A stretch of 64,000 nucleotides of DNA, from contig CALEAD010000020.1 of the NCBI GenBank assembly GCA_937943625.1, positions 1-64,000 on the forward strand, written 5' to 3'. The DNA comes from an uncultured Anaerolineae bacterium (GTDB taxonomy: Bacteria; Chloroflexota; Anaerolineae; Promineifilales; Promineifilaceae). This document shows positions 1-8,176 of the stretch, piece by piece (position 1 is the stretch's first letter; each line of letters opens with the position of its first letter). The notes beneath the pieces were generated by a model. That model searched no databases. It saw only the letters and a program-made list of their open reading frames with translations, and was not told the origin of the DNA. Position numbers and translations under genes: made by a program.

Positions 1-512
1 TCACTGAGCAGAGTTGTTACGCAGGCCGCTCCCTGCGTTTTGGCAATGGGGTGATTCAATTGCCCCTACCGTTTTTCAAAGGCATTTGTTTTTCGTATTT
101 TTGAGCCATTTCGGCTCTGATTGCACAATAGTTACGCTAACTAACTTGCGTTTGATTTTCATTCATCGTGGTGTGCCCCGCTCATGGGGAATTCCTTCGA
201 AAATGACCGCAGACCGCAGACTCCCTGCAGAAACAACAACTAGCTTCTACTTTAGGGTATGTGCGCCTTTGTGCCCAGGGGCATTGTTAAAATTCATGAT
301 CCCCTGCTAGACATCACCGGGGGAAATTCCCCCAACTACGAAGCGGCGCCCGGTGAACCGGTCTGTGCAGGTGCGGCGACAAGCCCCGTTGACGGGGCAC
401 CGTTATTTAGACGGGCAATTGATCGCTCGCCCTCCGCCCTCCGCCAATTGATCGCTGGTCCGCCGCGACGGTAAATCGAACTTTCAGTTCGATACGCGGT
501 TTGAAAACCGCG
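1..512. other. Gene-free region with intergenic repeats
   Basis: I find no convincing gene here; the open frames lack ribosome sites and family resemblance. The stretch holds a family-2 repeat (about 130-195), a partial family-1 repeat (about 201-230) and two perfect 8-bp inverted repeats (475-493 and 495-512) that abut the stop codon of the minus-strand gene starting at 1004. Confidence 0.6.
475..512 (-). terminator. Two tandem hairpins directly after a stop codon
   Basis: ATCGAACT (475-482) pairs with AGTTCGAT (486-493), and CGCGGTTT (495-502) pairs with AAACCGCG (505-512). The second hairpin touches the TAG stop at 513-515. There is no clear U-tract, so this may be a dispersed palindromic repeat that acts as a transcript end rather than a classical terminator. 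Confidence 0.4.
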
Positions 513-1004
513 CTACTGGTGGTCGGCGGCGGCAGCCGGTGAAGCCTCTTCCTTCGCTACTCTTTGCTTGCCCTGTGCGCTCATAGCGCGCGTTGCATCG
601 CGGGTGAAGCGTTTGATGAATGCCACGCGGCGGAAGCGCAAAGCAGACCAATCCGCATCAATGGCCACCTGACGCACGCCTTCAAAGCCTAACTCGCCCA
701 AAATGGCCCAGCCGGTATCCCGGTTAAATTCGCACCGGTATTTTTTGGAACTGGCTTTAGGGTAGGCAAACCAGATGGTGGCATCTCCTTTGGCCCTGGC
801 GGCAATGGCCCGCGCCAGGCTGTCTACTTCTTCTTGCCTGGTTACAAAGGCCAGGGAGAAATGAACGTCTGCTACTTCGGCTAGATCATGCCGGATGGTA
901 ACGTGCTCTAGCTTGTCCAGTTCTGCTGCAAAGCTTGCCGGGGCATGCAGTACGAGAATTTCTGGTTCGTCCTTCAGGTTGAGCTTTTTGAACAACGGGG
1001 TCAT
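513..1004 (-). CDS. Conserved hypothetical protein (DUF3052-like)
   Basis: This is a 163-residue soluble protein with no signal peptide or membrane segment. The start MTPLFKKLNLKDEPEILVLHAP and the later IWFAYPKASSKKY and DWSALRFRRVAFIKR blocks resemble a small uncharacterised family found in Bacteroidota and Chloroflexota, sometimes annotated DUF3052. I am recalling this family and have not searched it. No catalytic motif is visible. A GAGGT about 8 nt before the ATG supports the start. The last residues (HQ-stop) run straight into a palindromic repeat, so the C-terminus may have been altered by insertion of that repeat. It is codirectional with the flavin reductase upstream, 40 bp away, and could be cotranscribed. 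Confidence 0.7.
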   Translation of the reverse strand: MTPLFKKLNLKDEPEILVLHAPASFAAELDKLEHVTIRHDLAEVADVHFSLAFVTRQEEVDSLARAIAARAKGDATIWFAYPKASSKKYRCEFNRDTGWAILGELGFEGVRQVAIDADWSALRFRRVAFIKRFTRDATRAMSAQGKQRVAKEEASPAAAADHQ

Positions 1005-1044
1005 GTTATTACCTCGCTGAAATGATAGGATGGCGCAACGGCCG

Positions 1045-1539
1045 TTACCCCAAATCTAACTGACGATAATCCCGATTCCAATAAATGAGTGGCGCTTCAT
1101 TGGGGCGCGGCACGTGGCTGGCCTGCACCTCGCCCACGTAAATGGTGTGGGTGCCGGCAGGGTAGTGGGCATGCACGGTGCAATCCAGCCAGGCCAGGGC
1201 ATTGGTGAGAACAGGGGCGCCGGTAACGGCCGTTACCCACTCTCCTTTGGCAAATCGGTCCTCATCTTTTATCCAGGCAAAGCGATTCGACAATTCTGCT
1301 TGATCTGCTCCCAGGATATTCACGGCAAAGGTAGCGCCTGGTTGTTGCAGCAGTTCATGGCCGAGGGCTTTGTGGTCAATGCACACCAAAATCAGCGGCG
1401 GCTCCGGTGACACCGAGGCAAAGGCAGAAACCGTTAACCCATGGGGTTGAGATTCTGCCGGTGTTTGAATGGTAACAATGGTTACGCCTGCCGGAAAATG
1501 GCGCAGCGCATCCCGAAATTCAGTAGACGAAACAGACAT
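1045..1539 (-). CDS. Flavin reductase family protein (FMN-binding split barrel)
   Basis: The 164-residue product matches the flavin reductase-like domain: FRDALRHFPAGVTIVT near the N-terminus, the GLTVSAFASVSPEPPLILVCID block that contacts FMN, and FAVNILG in the middle. Such proteins reduce FMN or FAD with NAD(P)H for a partner monooxygenase (HpaC type) or bind flavin tightly. No monooxygenase gene lies next to it, so the partner is unknown. An upstream in-frame ATG would add 13 residues, but a GGAGG sits 6 nt before the ATG at 1539, so I prefer the shorter form. It probably shares a transcript with the small hypothetical gene downstream. Confidence 0.85.
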   Translation of the reverse strand: MSVSSTEFRDALRHFPAGVTIVTIQTPAESQPHGLTVSAFASVSPEPPLILVCIDHKALGHELLQQPGATFAVNILGADQAELSNRFAWIKDEDRFAKGEWVTAVTGAPVLTNALAWLDCTVHAHYPAGTHTIYVGEVQASHVPRPNEAPLIYWNRDYRQLDLG

Positions 1540-1612
1540 AGAAACCTCCGATAAGTTGTTGTTTGGGGCGTCGTTCACGCTTTCTGGAAACAGCGCTTGA
1601 CAATTTTCTGAA

Positions 1613-1680
1613 CGCCGACGACCGATCGCAAACCGCCAGACTGGAGACAGATTACAATTGGCTTTCCGCAGTCGGCGGTC
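1613..1680. repeat. Family-1 dispersed inverted repeat
   Basis: Outer arms of the CGCCGACGACC / GTCGGCGGTC type frame a divergent centre. The copy lies between the flavin reductase gene and the metalloenzyme gene. Other copies are near 201, 5247, 8109, 16732, 27772, 44364, 47875, 48142 and 62460. Confidence 0.6.
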
Positions 1681-1709
1681 AGGTTTGTGCCGATCATCTG
1701 AACCATGCC

Positions 1710-2648
1710 TTATTTTGGTAAATTGAGTGCCTGGCGCACTACAGGAGCGATGTCGGCCAGCGTGTGAATTTGTGCGGCATAGGCGGCATGATTTTGGCCC
1801 ACCAAAATCGTGGGGACGGGGTTATCGGTATGCTGGCGGTGGATTTTCTCTTCAATGTTACCGTGATCACTGGTGATAATCAGCAGCCCGTCATCATCAT
1901 CCCAGGCATCAAGCAGCCCGCCGAGAGCCATATCCAGCAGCTCCAGGTGAGCGCGCGCCTGGGCCAGCGTGCCGCGATGACCGCTGCGGTCACTGGGCCA
2001 GTGCTCAAAGAAGCTAAAAGCGTACAGGCTGGCCAGTTGGGCGATGCGCTGTCCTGCTGCCTGGGGGGTAAGCAGTGGTATGTCCTGGTAGCCGAGTACG
2101 TCGTGCCAGCCCTGGGCGGTAAAGTCTGGGCTGATGGCACGGCCGTTACGCAAATCCATGGCCGTTAGCAGCGGAAAGCTGGCGCTGGTGACGGCCAAAG
2201 GCACGGCCGAATAGAGGCGCCGTCCGCTTTCTACCGCAGTAAAGTATTGCTCCGGGTAAGGGGTGAGCAGGGCCGCATCTAGCCCGGCGGCCGCCACTTC
2301 GTGAAAGAGCGTGCCTTGTTCGATCACGGCCGTTACCGCTGCGTTGGGTTTAGGCCCATAATGCTCACCTACCAACGCCGGGACGTTACGCCCGGTGAGG
2401 ATGGTAGCCTGACCGGTAGCGCTTTGCGGCCTGCCCGGTACACCCAGGGCGGCATCGGTGGGAATCAGGCTGGCGCGGGGCGTGCTAATGCGTCCATTAT
2501 CGCGCAAAAACCAGCCCTTGCCCAACAACCCATTAAGGTTGGGCATGTGGGCGGTGACAAAAGGGTTGCTTGCCGCATCGGCGCTGCCCAACCCCACGCC
2601 ATCCATGAAGAAGATGAGCACGTGAGGGGAAGGTGAGTTTGCTTTCAT
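1710..2648 (-). CDS. Alkaline-phosphatase-superfamily metalloenzyme (phosphoglycerate-mutase-like)
   Basis: The 312-residue protein carries the metal-binding signatures of the superfamily that includes cofactor-independent phosphoglycerate mutase. FFMDGVGLG at about residues 13-21 supplies the first metal Asp, SATGQATILTGRN at about 76-88 holds the Ser/Thr nucleophile region, and LLIITSDHGNIEE with HTDNPVPTILVG near the C-terminus supplies the second Asp-His and His sites. It is much shorter than true iPGM (about 510 residues) and lacks the inserted phosphotransferase domain, so mutase activity is doubtful; a phosphatase or phosphopentomutase-like role is possible. It is soluble, with no signal peptide. 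It is transcribed divergently from the ArfB gene across an 84-bp gap. Confidence 0.75.
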   Translation of the reverse strand: MKANSPSPHVLIFFMDGVGLGSADAASNPFVTAHMPNLNGLLGKGWFLRDNGRISTPRASLIPTDAALGVPGRPQSATGQATILTGRNVPALVGEHYGPKPNAAVTAVIEQGTLFHEVAAAGLDAALLTPYPEQYFTAVESGRRLYSAVPLAVTSASFPLLTAMDLRNGRAISPDFTAQGWHDVLGYQDIPLLTPQAAGQRIAQLASLYAFSFFEHWPSDRSGHRGTLAQARAHLELLDMALGGLLDAWDDDDGLLIITSDHGNIEEKIHRQHTDNPVPTILVGQNHAAYAAQIHTLADIAPVVRQALNLPK

Positions 2649-2732
2649 GGTTATTTGTTGGCGCCGACGCTGGAAGAAAGTTGTTCCTCTCGCTCTTGCT
2701 CTCGCCCTTGCTTATGGTGTACAGTCAGGGGC

Positions 2733-3161
2733 ATGTTGGATGAAAATGTGCTTGTCGTCAATGAGCAGGTGCGCATTCCCCTGGCCGAACTGGAGTTTCG
2801 CTTCTCCACCAGCAGCGGCCCCGGCGGTCAGCACGCCAACCGCTCCGCCACGCGCGCCATTTTGCGCTTCGACGTAGCCAATTCGCCCAGCCTTCCAGAG
2901 GAAGTGCGCCAACGGCTGCTGCAAAAGCTGGCGTCGCGCCTGAGCAAAGAAGGGATGCTGCAAATTGAGGCGCAAGAGTCGCGCAGCCAGGTGCAAAATC
3001 GGGAAACGGCCGTGTTGCGCCTGCAAACGATTCTGGCCAATGCCCTGCAACTACCCAAAAAGCGTCGCCGCACCCGGCCAAGCCGTGAATCAATCGAAAA
3101 ACGGCTGGCGGCAAAAAAGCGACACAGCCAGAAAAAACAAGAACGCCGTCAGGAATGGTAA
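2733..3161 (+). CDS. arfB: Peptidyl-tRNA hydrolase ArfB (ribosome rescue factor)
   Basis: The 142-residue protein has the release-factor catalytic motif GGQ at residues 31-33 within SSGPGGQHANRSATRA. Its C-terminus is a long basic tail (KKRRRTRPSR and AAKKRHSQKKQERR). This is the layout of ArfB/YaeJ, where the basic tail enters the empty mRNA channel of a stalled ribosome and GGQ hydrolyses the peptidyl-tRNA. The family usually has about 140 residues. The frame is open upstream, but the ATG at 2733 (MLDENVLVVN) fits the family start. The gene converges on the transporter gene, with 25 bp between the stops. Confidence 0.92.
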   Translation: MLDENVLVVNEQVRIPLAELEFRFSTSSGPGGQHANRSATRAILRFDVANSPSLPEEVRQRLLQKLASRLSKEGMLQIEAQESRSQVQNRETAVLRLQTILANALQLPKKRRRTRPSRESIEKRLAAKKRHSQKKQERRQEW

Positions 3162-3186
3162 CCCGGTTGGGGACGCGGGGCTTGTT

Positions 3187-5232
3187 TTATTGGTTCCCGT
3201 TTGCCAGCAGCTCCGCCTCCTTCTCTTGCGCCACCCGCTTTCCTTCTGCTACATCTACTCGCGTCAGCAAGTAGCCACCCAGGATAAACAGCGCTACCAC
3301 GCTGAGAATGCCGGGGCGACTGCTGTCAAAAATGGCAATGGCCACAATGAAGAAGATCGGGCTGACGAACCCGGCGAATTTGGACATGATGCTGAACAGC
3401 CCAAAGAATTCCCCGCTCATGGAGGGCGGCGAGAGGCTGGCGTAGAGGCTGCGGCTGAGCGCCTGACTGCCCCCTTGCACCACAGCCACCATCCAGGCCA
3501 GGTACCAATACTCGATCACCGAATTGAGGAAAAAGCCCCAGGTGGCGATAATGGCATAGGTGCCCACAGCCAGCAAAATGCTGCGCTGTGTATCCACGCG
3601 CTGCGCCATGCCGGTAAACAGGCGCGGTCCGAAGAGATAAGCAAACAGCGCGCCCACGGCTTGCAACCCGATGAGCATACCCAAAATGGCGCCCAGGTTG
3701 CTGGTGCGCAGCGGTGGCAGCACCTCAATTTTAGAAACAGAGATCACAAAGCCCGTGCTGTTTGGATTTTTCTCGCCGCTGTTGATTAACGTCAGCATGT
3801 GCGTACCTTCAGTGGGAGCGCGGAAGGTTATAGTGTCGTCGTAGCGCTCGGTAGGGTTATAGGCGTCAATCAGGAAGGGGGAGCCATCCTCATTCAGTAG
3901 CGGCTGGCCATCAATCTCTACGACCCAAATGCCGTGGTCGGGCCCGGAGCTATGGGTCAGCTTCAGCGATTGGCCGTTGAAGGGTAGATTCAGGCGCGCG
4001 CTCGGCTCACGGCTGATAGCATACGGCACGTTAAACTCATCTGGGTTGCACCAGAAGGCATACCAGGCACAGCTCTCGCCACGCACTTCGCCCGTGACCA
4101 CGCCTCCTTGCCAGTTACCGCTGAAGGTAAATTTGGGGTTGTCTATGTAGTGCGCACCTTGGCCAACGGCCGTTGCTGTCTCCACAAAATTGGGTGAGGG
4201 ATTACCGGTCAGGCTTTTCGGCAGCACAAAACGGCCGCCAATGCCCACCACCGGCAGCATAATCACGTTAAAGATCACAAATGCCAGGAACATGGGCTGT
4301 CGCCAGTCTCCCTGGCTGGGCAGGTTGCCAAAGATCAGGCTGAAGGGAATGCCCACAAACTGCACCAGCAGCAGCGCCAGAATCAGCTCCAGCGTGCCAA
4401 AGCCCAGCTCGGCGCCGTAGATAGCGGCAACGCCAATAATGGTACCGATGCCGTCATTGTAAATCAGGTAAGCCACCAGATATTTGAACAGCTCTTTGTA
4501 TTCACGAATTTCGCTGAGGGTTTTGCGCAAACGGCCGAAACTCACGCCTATCAGGCTCTCTCCCGGTTCCAGTTTCTTGGTTGCCGACCTGGGTTCCGGC
4601 ACGTCGCGGAACAGGGGAATCGAGAACACCGCCCACCAGATGGCGACGCTGAGGAAGGAAAGGCGCGCGCCCCACGTCCCCTCCATAAATTGAATCATCG
4701 CCACGTTAATTGCCAGCAGCAAGCCGCCACCGAGGTAACCCAGGGCGTACCCCTGCGTGGAAACCCGGTCCTGATCTTCTTCTTTGGCGACGTGCGGTAA
4801 CAGCGCATCGTAAAATACATTAGCTGCGCCGTTGCCAATACGCCCCAGGACAAAGAAAATCGAGGCCATCATCCAGTCGCCGGTGCCGACCAGCACCAGC
4901 AGCCCGGTACCAATGACGCCTAAGCCTACAAAGAGGGCAAGAAACAGCTTCTTGCCGCGTTTAATATCCGAGATAGTGCCTAAAATGGGAGAAAGAATGG
5001 CAATAATAAAAATGGAAACACTTAGGCCAATAGTCCAGTATTGGGTGGCCTTTGCTTCACTGGGGAGTGTGGCTCCCGCGACGCTGCTGTAATAAACAGG
5101 GAGCACTGCCGCCATAATCGTGGTCGAGAAGGCGGAGTTGGCCCAGTCATACAGCGTCCAGGCGCGGATGCGCTTCTTGTACTCTTTTTCGCTCAGGGTT
5201 GCCAGGCTATCATGAACCGATTCTGCACTCAT
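3187..5232 (-). CDS. MFS transporter, UMF1/Atg22-like, with soluble insertion
   Basis: The N-terminus RIRAWTLYDWANSAFSTTIMAAVLPVYY is the hallmark of the UMF1 (Atg22-like) branch of the major facilitator superfamily. Hydrophobic segments continue to about residue 340 and resume at about residue 505, ending in GGYLLTRVDVAEGKR. Between them lies a hydrophilic block of roughly 165 residues (GNPSPNFVETATAVGQ to SVSKIEVLPP) rich in Trp, Gly and Asn, with no hydrophobic stretch. The total of 681 residues compares with about 430-450 for ordinary family members. The insertion probably sits on the outer face as a beta-rich domain. The substrate is unknown. A GGGAGG a few bases before the ATG supports the start. 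Confidence 0.85.
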   Translation of the reverse strand: MSAESVHDSLATLSEKEYKKRIRAWTLYDWANSAFSTTIMAAVLPVYYSSVAGATLPSEAKATQYWTIGLSVSIFIIAILSPILGTISDIKRGKKLFLALFVGLGVIGTGLLVLVGTGDWMMASIFFVLGRIGNGAANVFYDALLPHVAKEEDQDRVSTQGYALGYLGGGLLLAINVAMIQFMEGTWGARLSFLSVAIWWAVFSIPLFRDVPEPRSATKKLEPGESLIGVSFGRLRKTLSEIREYKELFKYLVAYLIYNDGIGTIIGVAAIYGAELGFGTLELILALLLVQFVGIPFSLIFGNLPSQGDWRQPMFLAFVIFNVIMLPVVGIGGRFVLPKSLTGNPSPNFVETATAVGQGAHYIDNPKFTFSGNWQGGVVTGEVRGESCAWYAFWCNPDEFNVPYAISREPSARLNLPFNGQSLKLTHSSGPDHGIWVVEIDGQPLLNEDGSPFLIDAYNPTERYDDTITFRAPTEGTHMLTLINSGEKNPNSTGFVISVSKIEVLPPLRTSNLGAILGMLIGLQAVGALFAYLFGPRLFTGMAQRVDTQRSILLAVGTYAIIATWGFFLNSVIEYWYLAWMVAVVQGGSQALSRSLYASLSPPSMSGEFFGLFSIMSKFAGFVSPIFFIVAIAIFDSSRPGILSVVALFILGGYLLTRVDVAEGKRVAQEKEAELLANGNQ

Positions 5233-5246
5233 TTTTCCTCCCTTGA

Positions 5247-5317
5247 AAATGACCGCCGACTGCTGACCGCTAACTTGTTGCAGGGTTATTCCTGGCCGTC
5301 TGCGGTATGCCGTCTAC
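5247..5317. repeat. Family-1 dispersed inverted repeat
   Basis: GACCGCCGACTGCTGACCGC begins the copy, and a degenerate CCGTCTGCGGT arm closes it. Read on the minus strand it ends GGCGGTCATTTTC directly before the ribosome site of the transporter gene. Confidence 0.65.
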
Positions 5318-5327
5318 CTTGTAAATG

Positions 5328-5368
5328 GAACCTGCGTTACGTTTTCATTCGTGATGGTTTGCCACCCT
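5328..5368. repeat. Family-2 dispersed repeat
   Basis: It contains AACCTGCGTTACGTTTTCATT followed by CGTGATGGTTTGCC. It resembles copies near 130, 21236, 44427, 49160 and 62402 and sits beside a family-1 copy. Confidence 0.6.
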
Positions 5369-5471
5369 CTAGGAAGCCTTCTAAAGATTGGGGGCAAGTT
5401 AAGCCGGGCGAATTATGCCTGTGCTATGGCAATTTGGCAAAAGTTGGTGCAGAAGGGAGCAGGGGCGTTGG

Positions 5472-7037
5472 CTAGGGTTGGAAAAAGAGTTCCCCAGCAA
5501 TGCATGAATCGTAGTCATTGCCGAGAATGACGCGATAGTTTGCGCCAATCCGCTCGTCATTGTTGACGCTGATTTCTTCCGGCGGCACGTTGAGGACAAA
5601 GGCGAGCAGGTCTGAAAATGCGCCTTTGAGGTTGGGGCCGTAGTAGGTAACGGCCGTTTGGGTCACTGTGCCTGGCTGCGGTTGTGCGTCGCTGAGGATG
5701 GGCATGAAGCCATACCAGGCCAGATTATCGGCGGCCAGCCGGGCCATGTCTGGGTTGCCGGTGGCGTTGACGACTTCGACAGTCAGCGGTGGGCGGTTGA
5801 TGCGGTTGAGGGCCGGGGGGCGATAGAGGTGGGCAAAGGTCTCTTGCATCATGCCTGGCCCTTCCCAGATAGGCAGCAGGGCGCTGGCTTCCAGCCCATT
5901 GCCAGTGGGGTAGCTCCACGCCTCTGTCTTACCGGTCAGGTACAGGGTGAGAATGCCGTTGTTGCGAATGGTGGGGGCCAAGGTGGCTAGTTGCAGCATA
6001 CGGCCGATATCCATGTCGGTCTCCACACTGTGACGATAAAGATTCCACAGAGCAGGCACCTGCGAAAGAAGGCCATGCTCAATCCCCTGATTGAGCATGG
6101 CGCGTAGCACTTGTTGTTGCCGCCGGCCGCGGTCAAAGTCGCCAAGCAGGGAGAGCTTGCGTGAACGCACATACCAGAGCGCCGTTTCGCCATCCATGTG
6201 GTACATGCCTGGCTTCAGGGTGACTACGTGCCAGTTATCGGCCTCTTCTGGGTCCAGGTCAGGAGAAATGAGCTGCCAGCCGCGAAACTCGCAACTGACG
6301 GCGATCTCGACGCCGCCCAAGGCATTGATCAGCGTTTCAAAGCCGGCAAAGTCTACGCGCGCGTAGTAGTGGACGGGAATGCCAAAGTTATAGAGGATGG
6401 TCTGTTTGAGAGTTTCGATGCCATAGAGTGAGGCGGTGTTTATTTTACCCATGCTTTGCCCAGGGATGTACACATACAGGTCACGCGGGATAGAAAGCAT
6501 GACGGCGGTAGGTAGGCGACGGTTCACGGTGACGAGGATGATGGTGTCGGACTTTTCTCCGGCGCCCAGTGGCTCGTCACTGCCCAAGAGCAGGATGTTG
6601 GTGTAGTCACCAGGGCGCTCGATGACAAAGGTGGGTACGGCGGTGGGAACGGCCGTTGCCGGGGTGGCGACACCTTCTTGCAATATGGGTTCTGTGACGA
6701 TCAGGATTGGTTCGGCTTGGGGAACGCTGGTTGGCGTGGCGCTGGGAATGGGGGTTGGCGATGGCGTAGGCATGGTTGTGGGCGTGGCACTGGCGAGTGT
6801 TCCTGGCTGTGCGGGTTGCGTTGGTGTGGCAACGGCCGTTGGCGGAATGACGGCGATGGTGGGAACGGTCGTTGGCGTTACCGTTTGCGTAGGCAGTAGC
6901 GCCAGCGGTATCAGCGTGGGGACAGGTTGTTCTGCTGGTACGGCGCGGCAGGCAACCAGGAGGAGCAACATTGTCAGGCCCAGGCGCACCGCAGCACTTT
7001 GTAGCCGCGACAAGGGGCAGCCCCGCACCTGCCGCAT
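5472..7037 (-). CDS. LytR-CpsA-Psr (LCP) family cell-wall polymer ligase, lipoprotein
   Basis: From the ATG at 7037 the protein has 521 residues. A hydrophobic leader ends in the lipobox LVAC (Cys30), followed by about 85 residues rich in Pro and Thr. The LCP domain follows: TNILLLGSDEPLGAGEKSDT, VMLSIPRDLYV, KINTASLYG, and later YVRSRKLSLLGDFDRGRRQQ, which supplies the Arg and Asp residues that bind the polyprenyl-pyrophosphate substrate. A LytR C-terminal domain (LTVEVVNATG onward) closes the protein. LCP enzymes attach glycans to peptidoglycan outside the membrane. The start overlaps the permease stop (TGATG), so translation is coupled. This makes it the likely anchoring step of the polysaccharide locus. 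An upstream in-frame extension inside the permease gene is rejected. Confidence 0.9.
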   Translation of the reverse strand: MRQVRGCPLSRLQSAAVRLGLTMLLLLVACRAVPAEQPVPTLIPLALLPTQTVTPTTVPTIAVIPPTAVATPTQPAQPGTLASATPTTMPTPSPTPIPSATPTSVPQAEPILIVTEPILQEGVATPATAVPTAVPTFVIERPGDYTNILLLGSDEPLGAGEKSDTIILVTVNRRLPTAVMLSIPRDLYVYIPGQSMGKINTASLYGIETLKQTILYNFGIPVHYYARVDFAGFETLINALGGVEIAVSCEFRGWQLISPDLDPEEADNWHVVTLKPGMYHMDGETALWYVRSRKLSLLGDFDRGRRQQQVLRAMLNQGIEHGLLSQVPALWNLYRHSVETDMDIGRMLQLATLAPTIRNNGILTLYLTGKTEAWSYPTGNGLEASALLPIWEGPGMMQETFAHLYRPPALNRINRPPLTVEVVNATGNPDMARLAADNLAWYGFMPILSDAQPQPGTVTQTAVTYYGPNLKGAFSDLLAFVLNVPPEEISVNNDERIGANYRVILGNDYDSCIAGELFFQP

Positions 7038-7924
7038 CACAACTTCTCTCCAAACAGGTGCTCGGTACGTACGAAGATAGCATAACCAACGAACAGGATG
7101 ATCAGCGATTGAATTAGGGTGCGCAGCAGAAAAGAGGGGTCCATACTGGTTGGCCCCAGGCTGCCCTGCGTGCCCCACAGCACCGTGCGATAGCTATCTA
7201 TGATTGCCGCCATCGGGTTTACCCAGCGCATCACTCGCGTAGGGTCAAACGTGATGCCAAACAGCGTAGCGGTTGGGCCAAAAAAGGTCTCAAAGGAGTA
7301 GAAGACCGGCGTCAAAAAGAACCAGGCTTGCAGCACCACATCCAGAATCATCTGCACGTCGCGGTAGAAGACGGCCACGCTGCTCAAAACAAACACCAGC
7401 CCCAGGGTAAAGATCATCTGCGTGAGCAGAATCACAGGCACCCAGAAAACGTACCTGGTCAGCCCCAGGCCAAATGCATAGAGAAAAGCCACGAGCACGA
7501 TAAAGCCAAAGAAAAAGTTGACTAGATGCGACAGTAGCACCGAGACCGGCAGCAGCTCACGCGGAAAATATACCTTTTTAATCAAGGAACTGTTGTTAAT
7601 GATGGCCTCGCTGCCGCTGGCCAGGGCACCAGCAAACAGCCGCCAGGGGATCAGCGCCACGAGCAAGAAAACGGGGAATTGGCGGATGTTGTCGGGGCGT
7701 AGCACGGAAAAAACCACTGTGAAGACGAGCATCAGCCCCAGCGGGTTGAGCAGGCTCCACAAAATACCCAGCAGTGAGTTTTTGTAGCGCGCTTTCAGGT
7801 CACGCATCACCAGGTTATACAACAGGTAACGGTACAGCCACAGTTCGCGCAGGCGCGTGCGCCAATGCCAGCGGGTGTTGGCATCATAGGTGTAGGTTTC
7901 TACGATTGGAAGCGGACCGCTCAT
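7037..7924 (-). CDS. Polysaccharide ABC exporter, membrane subunit (Wzm/TagG-type)
   Basis: The 295-residue protein shows the ABC-2 permease pattern: an amphipathic N-terminus (LRELWLYRYLLYNLVMRDLKARYKNS), then six hydrophobic segments, with LLGILWSLLNPLGLMLVFTVVF and the WVNPMAAIIDSYR loop typical of O-antigen and teichoic-acid exporters. The ATPase partner is encoded at 11168-12448 in the same direction, four genes upstream in the transcript, which is an unusual separation. It would export an undecaprenyl-linked glycan. No good ribosome site precedes the ATG, and a promoter-like pair of hexamers ends only about 10 bp upstream. Its stop shares a base with the start of the LCP gene. Confidence 0.9.
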   Translation of the reverse strand: MSGPLPIVETYTYDANTRWHWRTRLRELWLYRYLLYNLVMRDLKARYKNSLLGILWSLLNPLGLMLVFTVVFSVLRPDNIRQFPVFLLVALIPWRLFAGALASGSEAIINNSSLIKKVYFPRELLPVSVLLSHLVNFFFGFIVLVAFLYAFGLGLTRYVFWVPVILLTQMIFTLGLVFVLSSVAVFYRDVQMILDVVLQAWFFLTPVFYSFETFFGPTATLFGITFDPTRVMRWVNPMAAIIDSYRTVLWGTQGSLGPTSMDPSFLLRTLIQSLIILFVGYAIFVRTEHLFGEKL

Positions 7925-7934
7925 ATCTGATAAT

Positions 7935-7962
7935 GTTATATCCTTTACACCATTGCTTACAA
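7935..7962 (-). promoter_or_regulatory. Sigma-70-like promoter just before the permease gene
   Basis: On the minus strand TTGTAA (7957-7962) is followed after 16 bp by TATAAC (7935-7940). The ATG lies about 10 nt downstream of the -10 hexamer, so a transcript from here would be nearly leaderless. No Shine-Dalgarno is visible. Confidence 0.4.
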
Positions 7963-8061
7963 GTTGAGGGGTTTTGCCTTTTGTCAGGCCCTATTTTGAG
8001 CAGATCCATTGGCCACTTACGTAGCCACCATCATCAGTCAACAGGTGAACCCCCACCCCTG

Positions 8062-8092
8062 CCCCTCCCCCGCCTGCGGGGAGGGGTTTTTT
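8062..8092 (+). terminator. Intrinsic terminator, plus-strand orientation
   Basis: CCCCTCCCC (8062-8070) and GGGGAGGGG (8078-8086) form a perfect 9-bp stem with a 7-nt loop, followed by six T. It is oriented for plus-strand transcripts, although both flanking genes are on the minus strand. Confidence 0.65.
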
Positions 8093-8176
8093 ACAAATTA
8101 CTGGCAAAACTGCGGTCGGCGGTTGGCGGCCAAATGCCTGAAGAAGATGTAACCCATGCCAGGATTGGAGCCTGAT

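Noticed and set aside
14-474. Two small plus-strand genes at the window start
   Set aside because: Their translations cover recognised intergenic repeats and show no family pattern or ribosome site.
6607-7089. Long antisense open frames across the LCP gene
   Set aside because: They are shadows of the Pro/Thr-rich linker, whose repeated codons avoid stops on the other strand; no ribosome site or family resemblance.
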